Positions 45,717-55,623 are shown, numbered from the stretch's first letter. The stretch is DNA of 64,000 bases from Tubulanus polymorphus (GCF_964204645.1 NC_134028.1:16109263-16173262); one strand, 5' to 3'. Notes: generated by a model not told the origin, from the letters alone. Numbers and translations: made by a program.

Positions 45717-46864
45717 TTATATAGGATAAAAATAGCAAGAAAAATATTATAAGTATTCTGATACTAGATAGTTAAAGTTAAAGAATTCTAGTATTGACTA
45801 CTGATACTAGCTATTTGAATTTAAAGAATTTCTATTTGAATCTATTCAAAATATAAAGTATTCTCTTTTGAAAAGAAAGTATTAAAAATATAATAGAATT
45901 CACTAGCTAGTTGAAGTTATTGTTTTTTATTATATTTTATTTAAATTAGGATTTAGATTATCTCACTACTATTGTTTATCTATAGGAGCAGTAATTATAA
46001 CTGTCCAGATAAGCCATTTCGGATTCTCGATAAATAAATCCTAAAACTGAAAATAAATTCAAAGAAACGACTGGTGGAAATACTATTTCATAAACACACA
46101 TATATTTTATTCTACAATCATTATCGATTTCCACATTCCTCACCGGGCGTTTGAGGCCCGGCAAGTTATGCGTGGAATGCAGGAATCAATAAAATACAAT
46201 ACAACATCTGTCACTGTGTGTCATTAACAACAGCTTAATGACGCAATTGACATTCCGACAAACGTAATGCATTGGAAGCCTATACAGTATGGCTAAACTG
46301 CTACATGTCTCATGAGTTGAAATATCCATTATTTCTGATTCCACATCCATCTATCTTCACTTTCTTGATTCAATGGCCTTCATTTTGTTATCTAAAAGAT
46401 AAATATCTAGCGTAGAATAAAACTAACTTGAAGTTGTAGTTGTAAAATATTAATTACAACACTTAAACATGACCATTTGTGACGCATCTTACCAGGATAA
46501 GTTTTACATGTTTAACGTTTCCCGGCGCTTAATAACAACAAAAACAGTACTTACATTTATAACTGTAAACTCCTAAAATTGTGTTTATAGAGAGAATATC
46601 CTATACGTTCCTATGCTTATGTGCTGCGCGCTTATAACTGTCAGTTATTCACTAGCTAAACACTGTCTGAGCAACATATGTTCCTTCCTTTGTAATATAA
46701 TTGATTAATCCTTTTCAACTGAAATAGCACATTCGATCAATATTCAAATGAGATACACCCTATTCAACTGAATATAACGTGCGACAGATGCTTTTGTAAA
46801 CAACCTAATACAATTACATACAGGCGGTTTGACATAGATCGAGAGTAACCGGTTTTCTAAGCGT
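45717..46864. other. Non-coding stretch inside the Polinton, partly GC-richer
   Basis: No gene is evident over 1.15 kb. The part next to the 200-residue gene (45,720-45,920) has recurring GATACTAG and TAAAGAATT words. The part from about 46,000 to 46,860 is visibly less AT-rich than the rest of the element (for example CACCGGGCGTTTGAGGCCCGG near 46,141). It could be a host-derived insertion or a regulatory region between two gene blocks. I see no terminal repeats marking an insertion. Confidence 0.5.
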
Positions 46865-47518
46865 TTAACATTCAACGTATTTTTCATTATGTGTTGAATT
46901 CCATAATTCAACAAATGTCTTTGCTTTATCCAGTTGATCTAAATATAACTGTATATCTAGTTTGTTAGATTTAATTATATTTTCTTTCTTTTCAAGAGGT
47001 CTTAAATTTCTCCAGTTCCAGATTAGCTTCTTATTATAATCATCGCTCATGTCAAATTTAGAAATCGGCAACACATGATCAATATGAAAGTATTCACCAT
47101 AATTATCTATATTCATTTTATCATCGAATTGATATATTATCCATGATTTGAGAAATTCATCTGTACAACCCAATAAATTAGATAGTGTTTCTGAATGTGT
47201 TTCTTTGTTGAATAATTGTGTTAATCTAGATCTTAAGCATTGTTTCAATCTAAAATTAAGATCTGTTTGATATCTTCCTCTCATATATTCTGCCATATAA
47301 TAATTATAATGTTCTATATTATCTTCTCGGTATTGTTTGGTATATAGTTTAAAACAAGTTTTACAGCAATATTGAAAACCATCTTTGCTAATCTTACGCT
47401 TACTAAATTCTGTTAAAGCTAATTTATCTAATTCACATTTAGAACACTTCTTGTAGTATATATTTATAACACCAGTGTTATTTGTAATATTTATAGTTTG
47501 TGGTTGTTCTGGTTCCAT
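46865..47518 (-). CDS. HNH endonuclease, zinc-binding
   Basis: 217 residues, intact. An N-terminal zinc-ribbon-like part (CSKCELDKLALTEF … YCCKTCFKLY) is followed by a helical region (YMRGRYQTDLNFRLKQCLRS) and the HNH core YFHIDHVLPISKF…WNWRNLRPLEKKENIIKSNK. The HIDH, the Asn in WNWRNLRP and the N..K tail are the classical order. HNH nucleases of this kind are frequent in large DNA viruses and phages, often as selfish or homing genes. The start has AAAAATATGTATAATAAATG, shared with other genes of the element. Confidence 0.88.
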   Translation of the reverse strand: MEPEQPQTINITNNTGVINIYYKKCSKCELDKLALTEFSKRKISKDGFQYCCKTCFKLYTKQYREDNIEHYNYYMAEYMRGRYQTDLNFRLKQCLRSRLTQLFNKETHSETLSNLLGCTDEFLKSWIIYQFDDKMNIDNYGEYFHIDHVLPISKFDMSDDYNKKLIWNWRNLRPLEKKENIIKSNKLDIQLYLDQLDKAKTFVELWNSTHNEKYVEC

Positions 47519-47690
47519 TTATTATACATATTTTTTTACTGAAATTGATTTTAGAAGTTATTCATTTATATGTTATTCATGAATATATATGAATTATTTC
47601 AATAAAAGTTTATTAACACTTTTAATGTTTAAAAATCTAACTCATACAAATATAAATATTGAAATATGTTTAAAATATACCTATGTATTG
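47519..47690 (-). promoter_or_regulatory. Upstream region shared by the HNH and polymerase genes
   Basis: This stretch and 59,500-59,645, upstream of the polymerase/zinc-finger gene, are clearly related. Both hold AAATTGATTTTAGAAGTT, then TTATTTCAAT…TTACTAACACTTTTAATG-like sequence, then TTTAAAAATCTAACTCATAC and AAATAT(A/G)AATATTGAAAT. Two otherwise unrelated genes thus carry the same about 150-bp 5' region in the same orientation, which suggests a common promoter or a copied regulatory block. Confidence 0.6.
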
Positions 47691-48050
47691 GATACCCTAT
47701 TAGATACCATATTAGATACCCTAATACCTGATACCCTATTAGATACCTTAAATACTTAAAACCCCCTTTTTTAATATAAATATTATTTATACAATTTTCA
47801 ACCAATTTATTTTTATTTTTTCAACTAATATATGAATAAGTTTGAAAATAATAAAGGTTATCTATTATTACTGAGGTTTCAATATAAATTTAAAAAAGAA
47901 ATATAATTTAAGGTATTTTCAAATAATACGTATTAGATATGTATTAAATATGTATTAAATACGTATTAGATACGTAATACTAATATATTAATATTAATAC
48001 TTAAAACCCCCTTTTTTATTTACTATTATTTTATACAATTTTCAACCTTT
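47691..48050. repeat. AT-rich intergenic tandem repeats and paired C5-T6 motif
   Basis: From 47,691 a 12-13-bp unit GATACCCTATTA is repeated about five times. From about 47,930 a related GTATTAGATAC/GTATTAAATAC unit is repeated. Each block is followed by the same sequence, ACTTAAAACCCCCTTTTTTA and then ATTTATACAATTTTCAACC (47,752-47,805 and 47,999-48,045). This looks like a duplicated intergenic unit; it lies between convergent ends of gene blocks only in part, so a terminator role is a guess. Confidence 0.6.
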
Positions 48051-48051
48051 A

Positions 48052-48958
48052 TTACTTTTTGAGTGTTAGATAATTACTTTCTGAATCACTTTCATCATCA
48101 CTCTCCAATTCACTATCAGACCCTAACAATTTATTCAAATTCTCTACCGAATTTTCTTCTTCAAATTCTCTATTACTTTTATACTTATTTTTCACCTTTT
48201 TTACCGAATCATCAATAGTTGTTTCATTGTTATGCTTATTCATCCAATCAAATTTATCATTATTTTCTACTTTATGTTTCATAGAATCTTTATTAGTGTT
48301 TGCTCCTAATATTTCATTTACAGTGTTTGATCCTAATATTTTATTAGCATCGGTTAAATCTAATTCATCTTTATTAGGTGTTGCTAATAAAAAAATCTTC
48401 ATATAATTCTTTACCATTTACTTTTTTATTTGAAACAAATTTTGTAACATATCTAAATGGGTGTTCTATAAATTCTCTTAAACCAACGCGTTCTATAACA
48501 TTAGTAATATGTGCATTTGTATTCATATGTTTATTCCAATTTGATGGAGCGTTTGAAAATTCACCTTTACAATAATCACAATAATTTCTATTTTCACTAA
48601 CATTTAATATTATTGCATTATTATATGTAGAAGGTATTACATTATTAGATGTAGTAGGTATTACATTATTTGATGTAGAGGGTATTACATTATTAGATGT
48701 AGTAGGTATTACTTTATAAGATGTAGTAGGTATTACATTATTAGATGTAGAAGGTATTACATTATTATCAATTACATTACTTAAATTATCAACAACTTCA
48801 CTTTTATTATTATATATTTCTATTAGTTTAGTTTTATAAATTTTGAAAATAGGATCAAATATCAAAGCTATATTACAAGGTATTACATAATATAAAACAT
48901 CATTATTTTCATGTGTATCGATATATGGAATATGTTTATATACTTTACCTCCTTCCAT
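48052..48958 (-). pseudogene. C2H2 zinc-finger protein with octapeptide repeats, frameshifted
   Basis: The N-terminal frame (48,374-48,958) has VYKHIPYIDTHENNDVLYYV, then six copies of an eight-residue repeat (N-V-I-P-[ST]-T-S-N). A C2H2 finger follows: CDYCKGEFSNAPSNWNKHMNTNAH. The end of this frame overlaps the next one (48,052-48,417) at a T run near 48,395. The second frame continues with LDLTDANKILGSNTVNEILG and an acidic tail (LGSDSELESDDESDSES). I read it as one gene with a one-base homopolymer shift. Role unknown; DNA binding is plausible. Confidence 0.65.
48613..48768. repeat. 24-bp coding tandem repeat
   Basis: Six copies of a 24-bp unit (plus strand ATTACATTATTAGATGTAGT-AGGT with variants) encode the NVIPTTSN octapeptide of the zinc-finger protein. 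Copies alternate between Ser-Thr-Ser and Thr-Thr-Ser forms. Such in-frame repeats expand and contract easily. Confidence 0.9.
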
Positions 48959-48990
48959 TTATTATATATATTTTTATAAAAGTTAAAATT

Positions 48991-50247
48991 TTAATACATA
49001 ACACTATCTAATTGTGAATTAACAATATTTAATTGTGCGTCAGATATAATATAAATGTGCATTTTGAAATTTAGACTTCCTTTTTTCTTTGTCATGAATA
49101 ATTGTATTCCATCTTTAGTGTTTTGTAATTTTTTTCCAGAACCATGTAATGAATTATCCTCTGTTGTTCTAAAATCTAACCATAATGCATATTTATTACC
49201 GGTATAATAATCAATTTGATTAACATTACAATTTTCAGATGATTTCACTTTTTCATTCATAAAATGTTTTCTAATTTCTGGCCATTGATCTATCATTCTC
49301 ATTCCTTGACAAAATATTTTATTTGCTATTCCTTCGATAGTTATTTCTACTTTTGTTATTTCAGGATTATAATACTTATCAACCTGTATTGCACCATTAG
49401 AATATGTTGCACTGGTAAAAAATATTAATATACCTTTAATAGATCTTCTTGGGAAGTTAAAATTCTCATTAATTATTTCATCATTTGCATTAATAGTTAC
49501 AGTTTTAAATTTATCAATATAATCATATAAATGAAAATATATATGAAAATCCTTGATTGTATTTAGTTTGAATTATACTTGAAATATTTTCATCAGTTAC
49601 TGTATCATATTCTAAACATATATTCGATAATTTATAACTCATATCTTTAACAACGCTAGATATTACAATTTCATTAACAGGAGCAAATGTTATTTCGAAT
49701 ATAACGTCTTCTTGAATTGCGTATTTATATAAAGGCGCATTATCATTTATCAATTCAAAGTCTAATGGAATTTTATATTTGCTTCCATAAATCTTTTTAT
49801 CAAATTATCTGCGGTACGAGTTACTATTGCGTCATTAGCTTCTGATCTTAATTTATTTTGGTTTTCTGATTGGATTCCTTGAAATATCATATTATTTCTA
49901 TTTTCTTTAGTTAACCATAAATCTTTATAATGCATAAATAAATTATAATCATCTAATGAGAAAACTGTTTCTGGACCAATCTTTATTGTTAACTTTTTAA
50001 TCAAATATCTTCCAACATTATCGACAACATAATTATTATTATTACCGAGTACTTTTATATCGGCTGATAAATAAATACTATTTGGAACATAAAAAGTATT
50101 TTGTGTTAATCGAGGGATTCTAACATATAAAGTTTCATCAGGATTAATATTAGAAGGGTTATGAGTAATTATATGATGTGATCTTTCTGCTTTAATAGCA
50201 TTAGATATTCTATGATTCTTAGAAGGATTGATGTAACTCCCACTCAT
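48991..50247 (-). pseudogene. Probable major capsid protein (double jelly-roll type), two frameshifts
   Basis: The joined span, about 418 residues, has the length and feel of the conserved capsid-like protein found in this group of animal Polinton-like elements. The first frame has RIPRLTQNTFYVPNSIYLSA, VDNVGRYLIKKLTIKIG and WLTKENRNNMIFQGIQSE. The second has YKYAIQEDVIFEITFAPVNE. The third has RRSIKGILIFF, MRMIDQWPEIRKHF and YALWLDFRTTEDNSLHGSGK, ending in IVNSQLDSVMY. The breaks lie at an A run near 49,785 and near 49,540. The many beta-prone strands fit a jelly-roll coat protein. I base the identification on recognition of conserved blocks, not on structure. Confidence 0.65.
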
Positions 50248-50268
50248 TTATTTAACAAAAAAAATTAA

Positions 50269-51984
50269 TTATTTATTTTTTATCATGTTTACTAGCCCAA
50301 AAATAATTGCACTTACAACTGTAATTAAAAATAAAATAATATGTTCAGCAGCAAAGTTAATAATGTTTCCTGCAGATTTCAATATAAAACCAACAATTGA
50401 TGCAATAACTCCTGGTAATGCTGCAGCAGATTTTTTAGATAGTTCCCATAAATATTTTGCTAATTTCTTTAAACCATCCTTAACTTTATCTTGTATAGAA
50501 TTATTATCATTCGGGGGTTTATCTGGTTTATTGGGAGTAGGAGTAGATTTTAAAGCATTTGATATTGCTAAACCTATTGTTGTGAATACCATAGTAACAG
50601 CTGTTAGAATTGAAAGAATTGTGATTCCTTCTAATTTAAATAACAATCTTATTCTATCTTTCAATGATATTTTAGAATTTGGTTTTATCAACAAATCTTT
50701 AAAAATAACTTTTAATTTTTTAATATGATTAAGATCATATGATTTTAATAATGTATCTCTTTCTTCTTTTTGTAATTCTATGTTATATTCTAAATCATCT
50801 ATTTTTTTTACTAAAGCTAATTTTCTGCTTTCATAATCAGCTTCCTCTATTACTTGAAGATTTTTATTTAATTCTAATTGTCTTAATTCTTCATTTGCAT
50901 TAGCTAATTCTTTTTCTAACATGGTTATTTTAGAAAATCTCATCTTAATATTAGCAATTTCACCAGCTGATATTTGTACACCTTTAATTTCTCTACGTGC
51001 TTTTTCAGGTAATATTTGTAATTGTTCTTCAGTTAAATCAAGTAATCCTTTTTCTAGTAAAGATTGTATTCGATTTATTCCAGTTTCAGAACCAGATGTA
51101 TCTGATATACTATTCATCTCTTCTTCTGAATCTCTTAAACTATCAATTTGTTTTTCTAATGTTAATTGTAATTGACTTGCACCATTAACAATTGGTTGAG
51201 TGTCTCTTCTCGATGTTTCTGGTGTTGAAGTTCTTAATTTATCTAATCGATTTGCAAAATCTTCATCAGTTTCTGGATCAACATCAGTAGGATTTGGATT
51301 TGGATTTTTAAATGGTGAATATTTGTTAATATCAATATTAGGAATTGGTTCTTCTTTATTTATTCTGTCGAGTGCATTCCATATAATTCTGAGAAATTCT
51401 CTACCACCTTTTGAACCTTCAATTGTAGATAATGCTCGCATTCCAGGTTCAAATATATTTTCTTGACCCATTCTAGATAATTGAATTGATACAGTATTCC
51501 TATTTAATTCAAGATTATAATACCATGAATCATTTTTAAATTCTAAATTATTCGTGAAATATGGGTCATCTTTAAAAATTTGTTCTACAACATCTTCAGT
51601 ATCAATTTCATCTATTACAACTTTTGGTAATAATTCGTTAACAATTGTATCTGTTACTCTAGATTTCATTTTATATAATTCCATATGTTTATCAGGATAT
51701 TTTTCTTGTTGTTCTACTAATAGTTCCATAAATTCTTTTCTTTCTGTTCTAGTTGAAATTCTACCACTTTCAGGAGCTTGTAAATATTTAATTAATTTTT
51801 CACGTAATTCGGAATTAATTCCATCATAATCATCATCATAATCATCATCTTCACCTAAATTAGTATTATATTCTGTTTTATTATCATTACTAAAACTTGT
51901 TTCACTAAAATCAGGTGGTTGTTCATCACTTATACCAGGTTCATCTAAAGGATCCATTGGAATATCTTCTCCACCTTCTGCCAT
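50269..51984 (-). CDS. 571-residue acidic coiled-coil membrane protein (unknown)
   Basis: This is the largest intact gene of the element. It has an acidic start (DDDYDDDYDG), a charged folded part, and a long coiled coil at about residues 330-410 (KITMLEKELANANEELRQLE, LVKKIDDLEYNIELQKEERD). A first membrane span follows (ITILSILTAVTMVFTTIGLA, about 460). A Pro/Asn-rich linker (TPTPNKPDKPPNDNNS) leads to an amphipathic helix (KKLAKYLWELSKKSAAALPG) and two C-terminal hydrophobic segments ending in KNK. A virion-associated membrane or entry role is conceivable, but there is no catalytic motif. It sits 22 bp upstream of the capsid gene in the same direction. Confidence 0.8.
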   Translation of the reverse strand: MAEGGEDIPMDPLDEPGISDEQPPDFSETSFSNDNKTEYNTNLGEDDDYDDDYDGINSELREKLIKYLQAPESGRISTRTERKEFMELLVEQQEKYPDKHMELYKMKSRVTDTIVNELLPKVVIDEIDTEDVVEQIFKDDPYFTNNLEFKNDSWYYNLELNRNTVSIQLSRMGQENIFEPGMRALSTIEGSKGGREFLRIIWNALDRINKEEPIPNIDINKYSPFKNPNPNPTDVDPETDEDFANRLDKLRTSTPETSRRDTQPIVNGASQLQLTLEKQIDSLRDSEEEMNSISDTSGSETGINRIQSLLEKGLLDLTEEQLQILPEKARREIKGVQISAGEIANIKMRFSKITMLEKELANANEELRQLELNKNLQVIEEADYESRKLALVKKIDDLEYNIELQKEERDTLLKSYDLNHIKKLKVIFKDLLIKPNSKISLKDRIRLLFKLEGITILSILTAVTMVFTTIGLAISNALKSTPTPNKPDKPPNDNNSIQDKVKDGLKKLAKYLWELSKKSAAALPGVIASIVGFILKSAGNIINFAAEHIILFLITVVSAIIFGLVNMIKNK

Positions 51985-52003
51985 TTACATAATAAAAAAT
52001 TAA

Positions 52004-52240
52004 TTAAAATTTAAAATATAATATTCCTCCGATTACAATTCCTATACAAGTTATAGCTAATTTAGCATTTTCATGGGATTTATTATCATTATCAGTTTTA
52101 ATTATATCATGTTGAATAATATCAGTTTTAATATATTCTGATGTATTGTAATCTTTTATTTTAGAATCATTATTTAAGTTAATATTATTAGTTTTAGTTT
52201 CAGTTGATTGAATATGTTTTTTATTTTTTTCACCTTCCAT
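52004..52240 (-). CDS. Small tail-anchored protein
   Basis: 78 residues: a polar, Lys/Asn/Thr-rich N-terminus and a single C-terminal membrane segment (LAITCIGIVIGGILYF). It follows the pattern of small virus membrane proteins. Unlike its neighbours the ATG is preceded by GCTCCAAAATTA rather than TAAATAA. The next ORF follows after 19 bp. Confidence 0.6.
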   Translation of the reverse strand: MEGEKNKKHIQSTETKTNNINLNNDSKIKDYNTSEYIKTDIIQHDIIKTDNDNKSHENAKLAITCIGIVIGGILYFKF

Positions 52241-52322
52241 TAATTTTGGAGCAGTGAAAATCTTTTTATTTATATCATTTAATCCAAATGAATTATTTAT
52301 TGTTGCAGTTTTAATTAGATTA

Positions 52323-53333
52323 TTATATTATTAGATTATTGTTTCCCATCTTTAATACTAAATCATTAGAAATAATAAATAGATTAGGGCCTATACAATA
52401 ATTTAATCTAATATGTGATTTATCTAGATAATTTTGATATCTTACAATGTTTTCTGGAATCGATCTATTTTTATCATTATGAATGGAATCTTCAAATAAT
52501 ACTTTGAATTGTTTCTGCGCATCGAATGAAGTGTTATCATTTCCAATTATTGGGGATCTTGTTTCAACTTGCGCACCTAAAATACATATCAAATAAGTTC
52601 TAATAGATTGCTTTATTCTTTGTATTCCAGCTTTAGTAAAACCTTCACTATTTTCTAAAATGAAATTAACCCAACCATTATTGTTTTGTTGTTGTATATT
52701 ATTATAATATTTTGGTAATTCATTCCAATTTAGTGTTCTTATATCTGAATTTGTGATTATTTTTCCAAATTCTTTAGTATATAATATTCCTAATCCACCC
52801 ATTGTTCCAATTTTTGCTCTAAAATCTTTATTTGAATTAATATTAAATTCATTAGATATTTTATAAAACTTAGAAAAATTAATATTATTATTCAATTCTT
52901 TAAAATATTTTGAACCTGGTAAAGGACATTCTAATTCATCTAATATTAATTTTATTTGAAAATAAGTACGAAATCTAAAAAGTGATAACATCAATGGTAA
53001 ACTTGGTTTGTTTAAATGATCATTCCAACTAATTCCACATCCTGTTGTCGCGCAATAAACAGCAAAATTTAATTGGTTCTGCCAATACTTCATATTAGAT
53101 TTTAATAACCATTGTTTTGCCTCATTTAAATTTTTGAAATTAATTGTATACACATGAAATATATTTTCCATCTTTACATGAAAATTATTACTTTCAGTAA
53201 CATAAATATATAAATTAATTAATGAATTTAAAACTTCATTTCTATATGTAATATCTTTATTAAAATCTATTGCTGGAATATTATATTTAATTGATTTATT
53301 ATATTGGAAAGCTTTTGGAAAACTATCTGCCAT
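52323..53333 (-). CDS. 336-residue conserved-looking protein (unknown)
   Basis: The protein is intact and soluble, without obvious membrane spans. It has aromatic- and Asn-rich composition, with blocks such as NIPAIDFNKDITYRNEVLNS, MKYWQNQLNFAVYCATTGCG and ISWNDHLNKP. Its position, in the virion gene cluster between membrane protein genes and the capsid gene, suggests a structural or assembly role. I recognise no enzyme motif. Start context TAATTTTTTAGTTATATAAATG. Confidence 0.75.
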   Translation of the reverse strand: MADSFPKAFQYNKSIKYNIPAIDFNKDITYRNEVLNSLINLYIYVTESNNFHVKMENIFHVYTINFKNLNEAKQWLLKSNMKYWQNQLNFAVYCATTGCGISWNDHLNKPSLPLMLSLFRFRTYFQIKLILDELECPLPGSKYFKELNNNINFSKFYKISNEFNINSNKDFRAKIGTMGGLGILYTKEFGKIITNSDIRTLNWNELPKYYNNIQQQNNNGWVNFILENSEGFTKAGIQRIKQSIRTYLICILGAQVETRSPIIGNDNTSFDAQKQFKVLFEDSIHNDKNRSIPENIVRYQNYLDKSHIRLNYCIGPNLFIISNDLVLKMGNNNLII

Positions 53334-53349
53334 TTATATAACTAAAAAA

Positions 53350-53784
53350 TTAATAATTTATTAATTCTTTTAATAATTTATCTTGTTCTTCAACTGTTAT
53401 ATGGCCATTTAAACTTATTATATAATCTAGTGTATTCTTTAATATATTAATTTCTTTTATATTAGTTTTAATTTTTTCTTTATTACTTTTTATATTTAAT
53501 TTTGAACTTATACCAGTTAAAACACTTGATGATAATCCTAACACACCAATTGATATAGCTAAAGGTGTTAATGGACTGAATATTGCTAGAAATGTTATTA
53601 CAGAACTAATTGTAACCGAACCGCTGATAATAAGATAATATATAATTTTACTTTTTAAATATTTTTTCTTTTTTATCTTTAAGTCACTTTCAAATTCTAA
53701 TATTTGTTTTTCTAAATATATTTTTAATTTAGTTTTATTTATATCATGAGGAATAATATCAATATTATCAACTTTATCTTCCAT
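53350..53784 (-). CDS. 144-residue protein with two membrane segments
   Basis: An N-terminal helix rich in Lys/Glu (KLKIYLEKQILEFESDLKIK) precedes two adjacent hydrophobic spans (IIYYLIISGSVTISSVITFL and PLTPLAISIGVLGLSSSVLT) joined by a short turn. A charged C-terminal helix follows. The hairpin topology fits a small virion or membrane-remodelling protein. Function unknown. Confidence 0.7.
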   Translation of the reverse strand: MEDKVDNIDIIPHDINKTKLKIYLEKQILEFESDLKIKKKKYLKSKIIYYLIISGSVTISSVITFLAIFSPLTPLAISIGVLGLSSSVLTGISSKLNIKSNKEKIKTNIKEINILKNTLDYIISLNGHITVEEQDKLLKELINY

Positions 53785-53804
53785 TTATTTAGAAAAAAAA
53801 ATTA
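53785..53804 (-). promoter_or_regulatory. Class-1 start motif T-run + TAAATAAATG (example)
   Basis: On the minus strand the bases before the ATG of the 144-residue gene read TAATTTTTTTTTCTAAATAA. Near-identical arrangements precede the genes starting at 50,247, 51,984, 53,333, 54,227 and 54,473. They consist of TAATT, a T run, 3-6 variable bases, then (A)TAAATG. These are the virion-type genes of the element. Confidence 0.6.
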
Positions 53805-54227
53805 CTAATTAGTAAACTTATAAGCAACAAATATAACAATAACTGTTCCACCTAAAATCCAAATTATTTCATATTTCTGTTGTTCTTTACTTGGGGTATA
53901 ATAATCTGATAATTTAGGTTTGTATAGATGTAATTTTTCTTTATTGGTTACCGCGATATATAAACTCATTGCATCATCAACTGATTGAAAATCTCTATGT
54001 GAAATCTTCTGATCATATAATTCCTTGTTAATATAATCCGTATAGTTTTGTCTTTTTTCTCTATATTCTTCTGCTGCTTTATTATATTTTTCTAATGCTA
54101 AGTTATGTCTTTTTTGTTCTGTTAATGAACCATTTTTATCAATATGCTTAAATAAATAACCACCACCAGTAAATGCTGAAGCGTTAACAATTGCCGATCC
54201 TATAATAGTTATAACTGCAGAAGCCAT
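53805..54227 (-). CDS. 140-residue protein with membrane segments at both ends
   Basis: The N-terminus (SAVITIIGSAIVNASAFTGG) and the C-terminus (IIWILGGTVIVIFVAYKF) are hydrophobic; the middle is a charged helix (LALEKYNKAAEEYREKRQNY). It is short and intact, with start context CTAAATAAATG. No family recognised. Confidence 0.7.
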   Translation of the reverse strand: MASAVITIIGSAIVNASAFTGGGYLFKHIDKNGSLTEQKRHNLALEKYNKAAEEYREKRQNYTDYINKELYDQKISHRDFQSVDDAMSLYIAVTNKEKLHLYKPKLSDYYTPSKEQQKYEIIWILGGTVIVIFVAYKFTN

Positions 54228-54251
54228 TTATTTAGTAAAATAATTATGTAT

Positions 54252-54473
54252 TTATATGGGAGGAATATATTTTTGTTTTTCCAAATAATCAATAGTTAAA
54301 TTAGATAAAGTAACTGCTAATGTTTATTTTAAAATATCATTTATATCAAATCTATCAACATTAACACTTCCCATTTTAAATACTTTTTTTAATACCATTG
54401 AATAACCAACGGTTCCAACTGATAGTAAGGCTTCATTATATAATCCAGTTATTATCCACTTATTATCACTCAT
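54252..54473 (-). pseudogene. Small conserved-looking gene with an in-frame stop
   Basis: Seventy-three codons read MSDNKWIITGLYNEALLSVG and on through VGYSMVLKKVFKMGSV and DRFDINDILK. A TAA follows, and then the frame resumes in the same phase with TLAVTLSNLTIDYLEKQKY to a final stop. The uninterrupted phase and similar composition on both sides point to a nonsense mutation in a single short gene. Start context TTTTTTTGATAAATAAATG. Confidence 0.6.
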
Positions 54474-54770
54474 TTATTTATCAAAAAAATTACTATCATC
54501 AAAATATTTAGTTAACTTATTTATGATTAATTCAACATTTATTTCATTACTAGTTTCATTTGTATATATTTCAATTATTATTTTTTTAATATCATCGATG
54601 ATAAAATCTTCATCTAATTCATAAAATCTTAAAGATTCTCTAATTAAATTAGTAATCTTTTCTACATTTAAAATTTCTTTATCTATTGTTTTTTCATACT
54701 CAAATGTTGTTTCATTAGAAAATGTAATATTTTTGATATGTGTAATTACATCATTAACGTTAAATTTCAT
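54474..54770 (-). CDS. 98-residue acidic protein (unknown)
   Basis: It starts MKFNVNDVITHIKN and is rich in Ile, Glu and Asn, with predicted helices (ITNLIRESLRFYELDEDFII, INVELIINKLTKYFDDSNFF). No membrane segment or motif. It ends directly at the start of the next small gene. Unknown. Confidence 0.55.
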   Translation of the reverse strand: MKFNVNDVITHIKNITFSNETTFEYEKTIDKEILNVEKITNLIRESLRFYELDEDFIIDDIKKIIIEIYTNETSNEINVELIINKLTKYFDDSNFFDK

Positions 54771-54846
54771 TTCTTCTCATGTTTAAAATCAAACCCAAAA
54801 CATATACTCGGTCCAACAGTTATATTCATTTATATAGTGAAAAAAA

Positions 54847-55606
54847 TTACTCTCTACATCTTATAACTAATTCATAAATTACAGGAAAGTTATTCAAATC
54901 AATTAAATATCCATTGTGATTTCTTATTTCTAATCTAAAATTATTAAATTTAGGAATGCATGGTTTGAAATCACATTCTGTTAAATTATTATTTATTTGT
55001 GTTCCAAATTGTTTAACATTTTTTAATGGTAAAATATTTAATATACTAGAATTACAAATTGTATCTTTAGTTGCTTCGAATGTTTTTGTAGGCTCGATTA
55101 AATTGCAATAAATATAAAAGTGTGTAAAAGGTATTATATTTGAATTACCATCTACGTTTCCTGTAACAGTATCTGGTGCAATTCCTAACAGTTTAGCTAT
55201 AGGTTTTTTTTACCATAAATGCATGTTGACTTTCATCATATACCTTTATTTTAATTTTATTTGTGCTATCACTTTTTATAAATCTAATTAAAAATTTATC
55301 TTCTCTTCTAATTTTCAACCGTGCTCTTCGATTAATTTCTTGAGCTAATGTTTCTAAATTATATAATCCTGGTTTTAAAATTATATGAAACCATTTATCT
55401 ATATTTCCAATATGAGTTAAAAAAGTATTATCTTCAATAGTTTTATCCGTTATATTATAAAAAGAATTACATAAACTTATACTAACTAATTTTAAATCTA
55501 CACAATTTTTATATTCCCTATCTAATTGAACTAGTAAATTATGAGATTTATAATTTGTAAGTTTTCTAGAATCAACAAATATTCTGTATTCTTTTAATTC
55601 TACCAT
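54847..55606 (-). pseudogene. Candidate minor capsid (penton-like) protein, one frameshift
   Basis: The first frame contains YRIFVDSRKL, a run of beta-prone segments and ILKPGLYNLETLAQEINRRA, the 'PG.Y….IN' pattern seen in jelly-roll penton-type proteins. A run of eight A near 55,205 carries a one-base shift. The continuation has AKLLGIAPDTVTGN, FTHFYIYCNLI and FNNFRLEIRNHNGYLIDLNN, ending VIRCRE. The total, about 252 residues, suits a minor capsid protein. It lies between the OB-like gene and the structural block. Identification is by pattern only. Confidence 0.5.
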
Positions 55607-55623
55607 TTATTTTACATATTTTC

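Noticed and set aside
46141-46162. Hairpin CCGGGCGTTTGAGGCCCGG as a terminator or tRNA arm
   Set aside because: The stem is short and no tRNA-like cloverleaf or T run follows; polymerase II genes would not need it.
49868-51829. Plus-strand open frames opposite the 571-residue gene
   Set aside because: They are mirror images of a strongly AT-rich minus-strand gene with better composition, start motif and neighbours.
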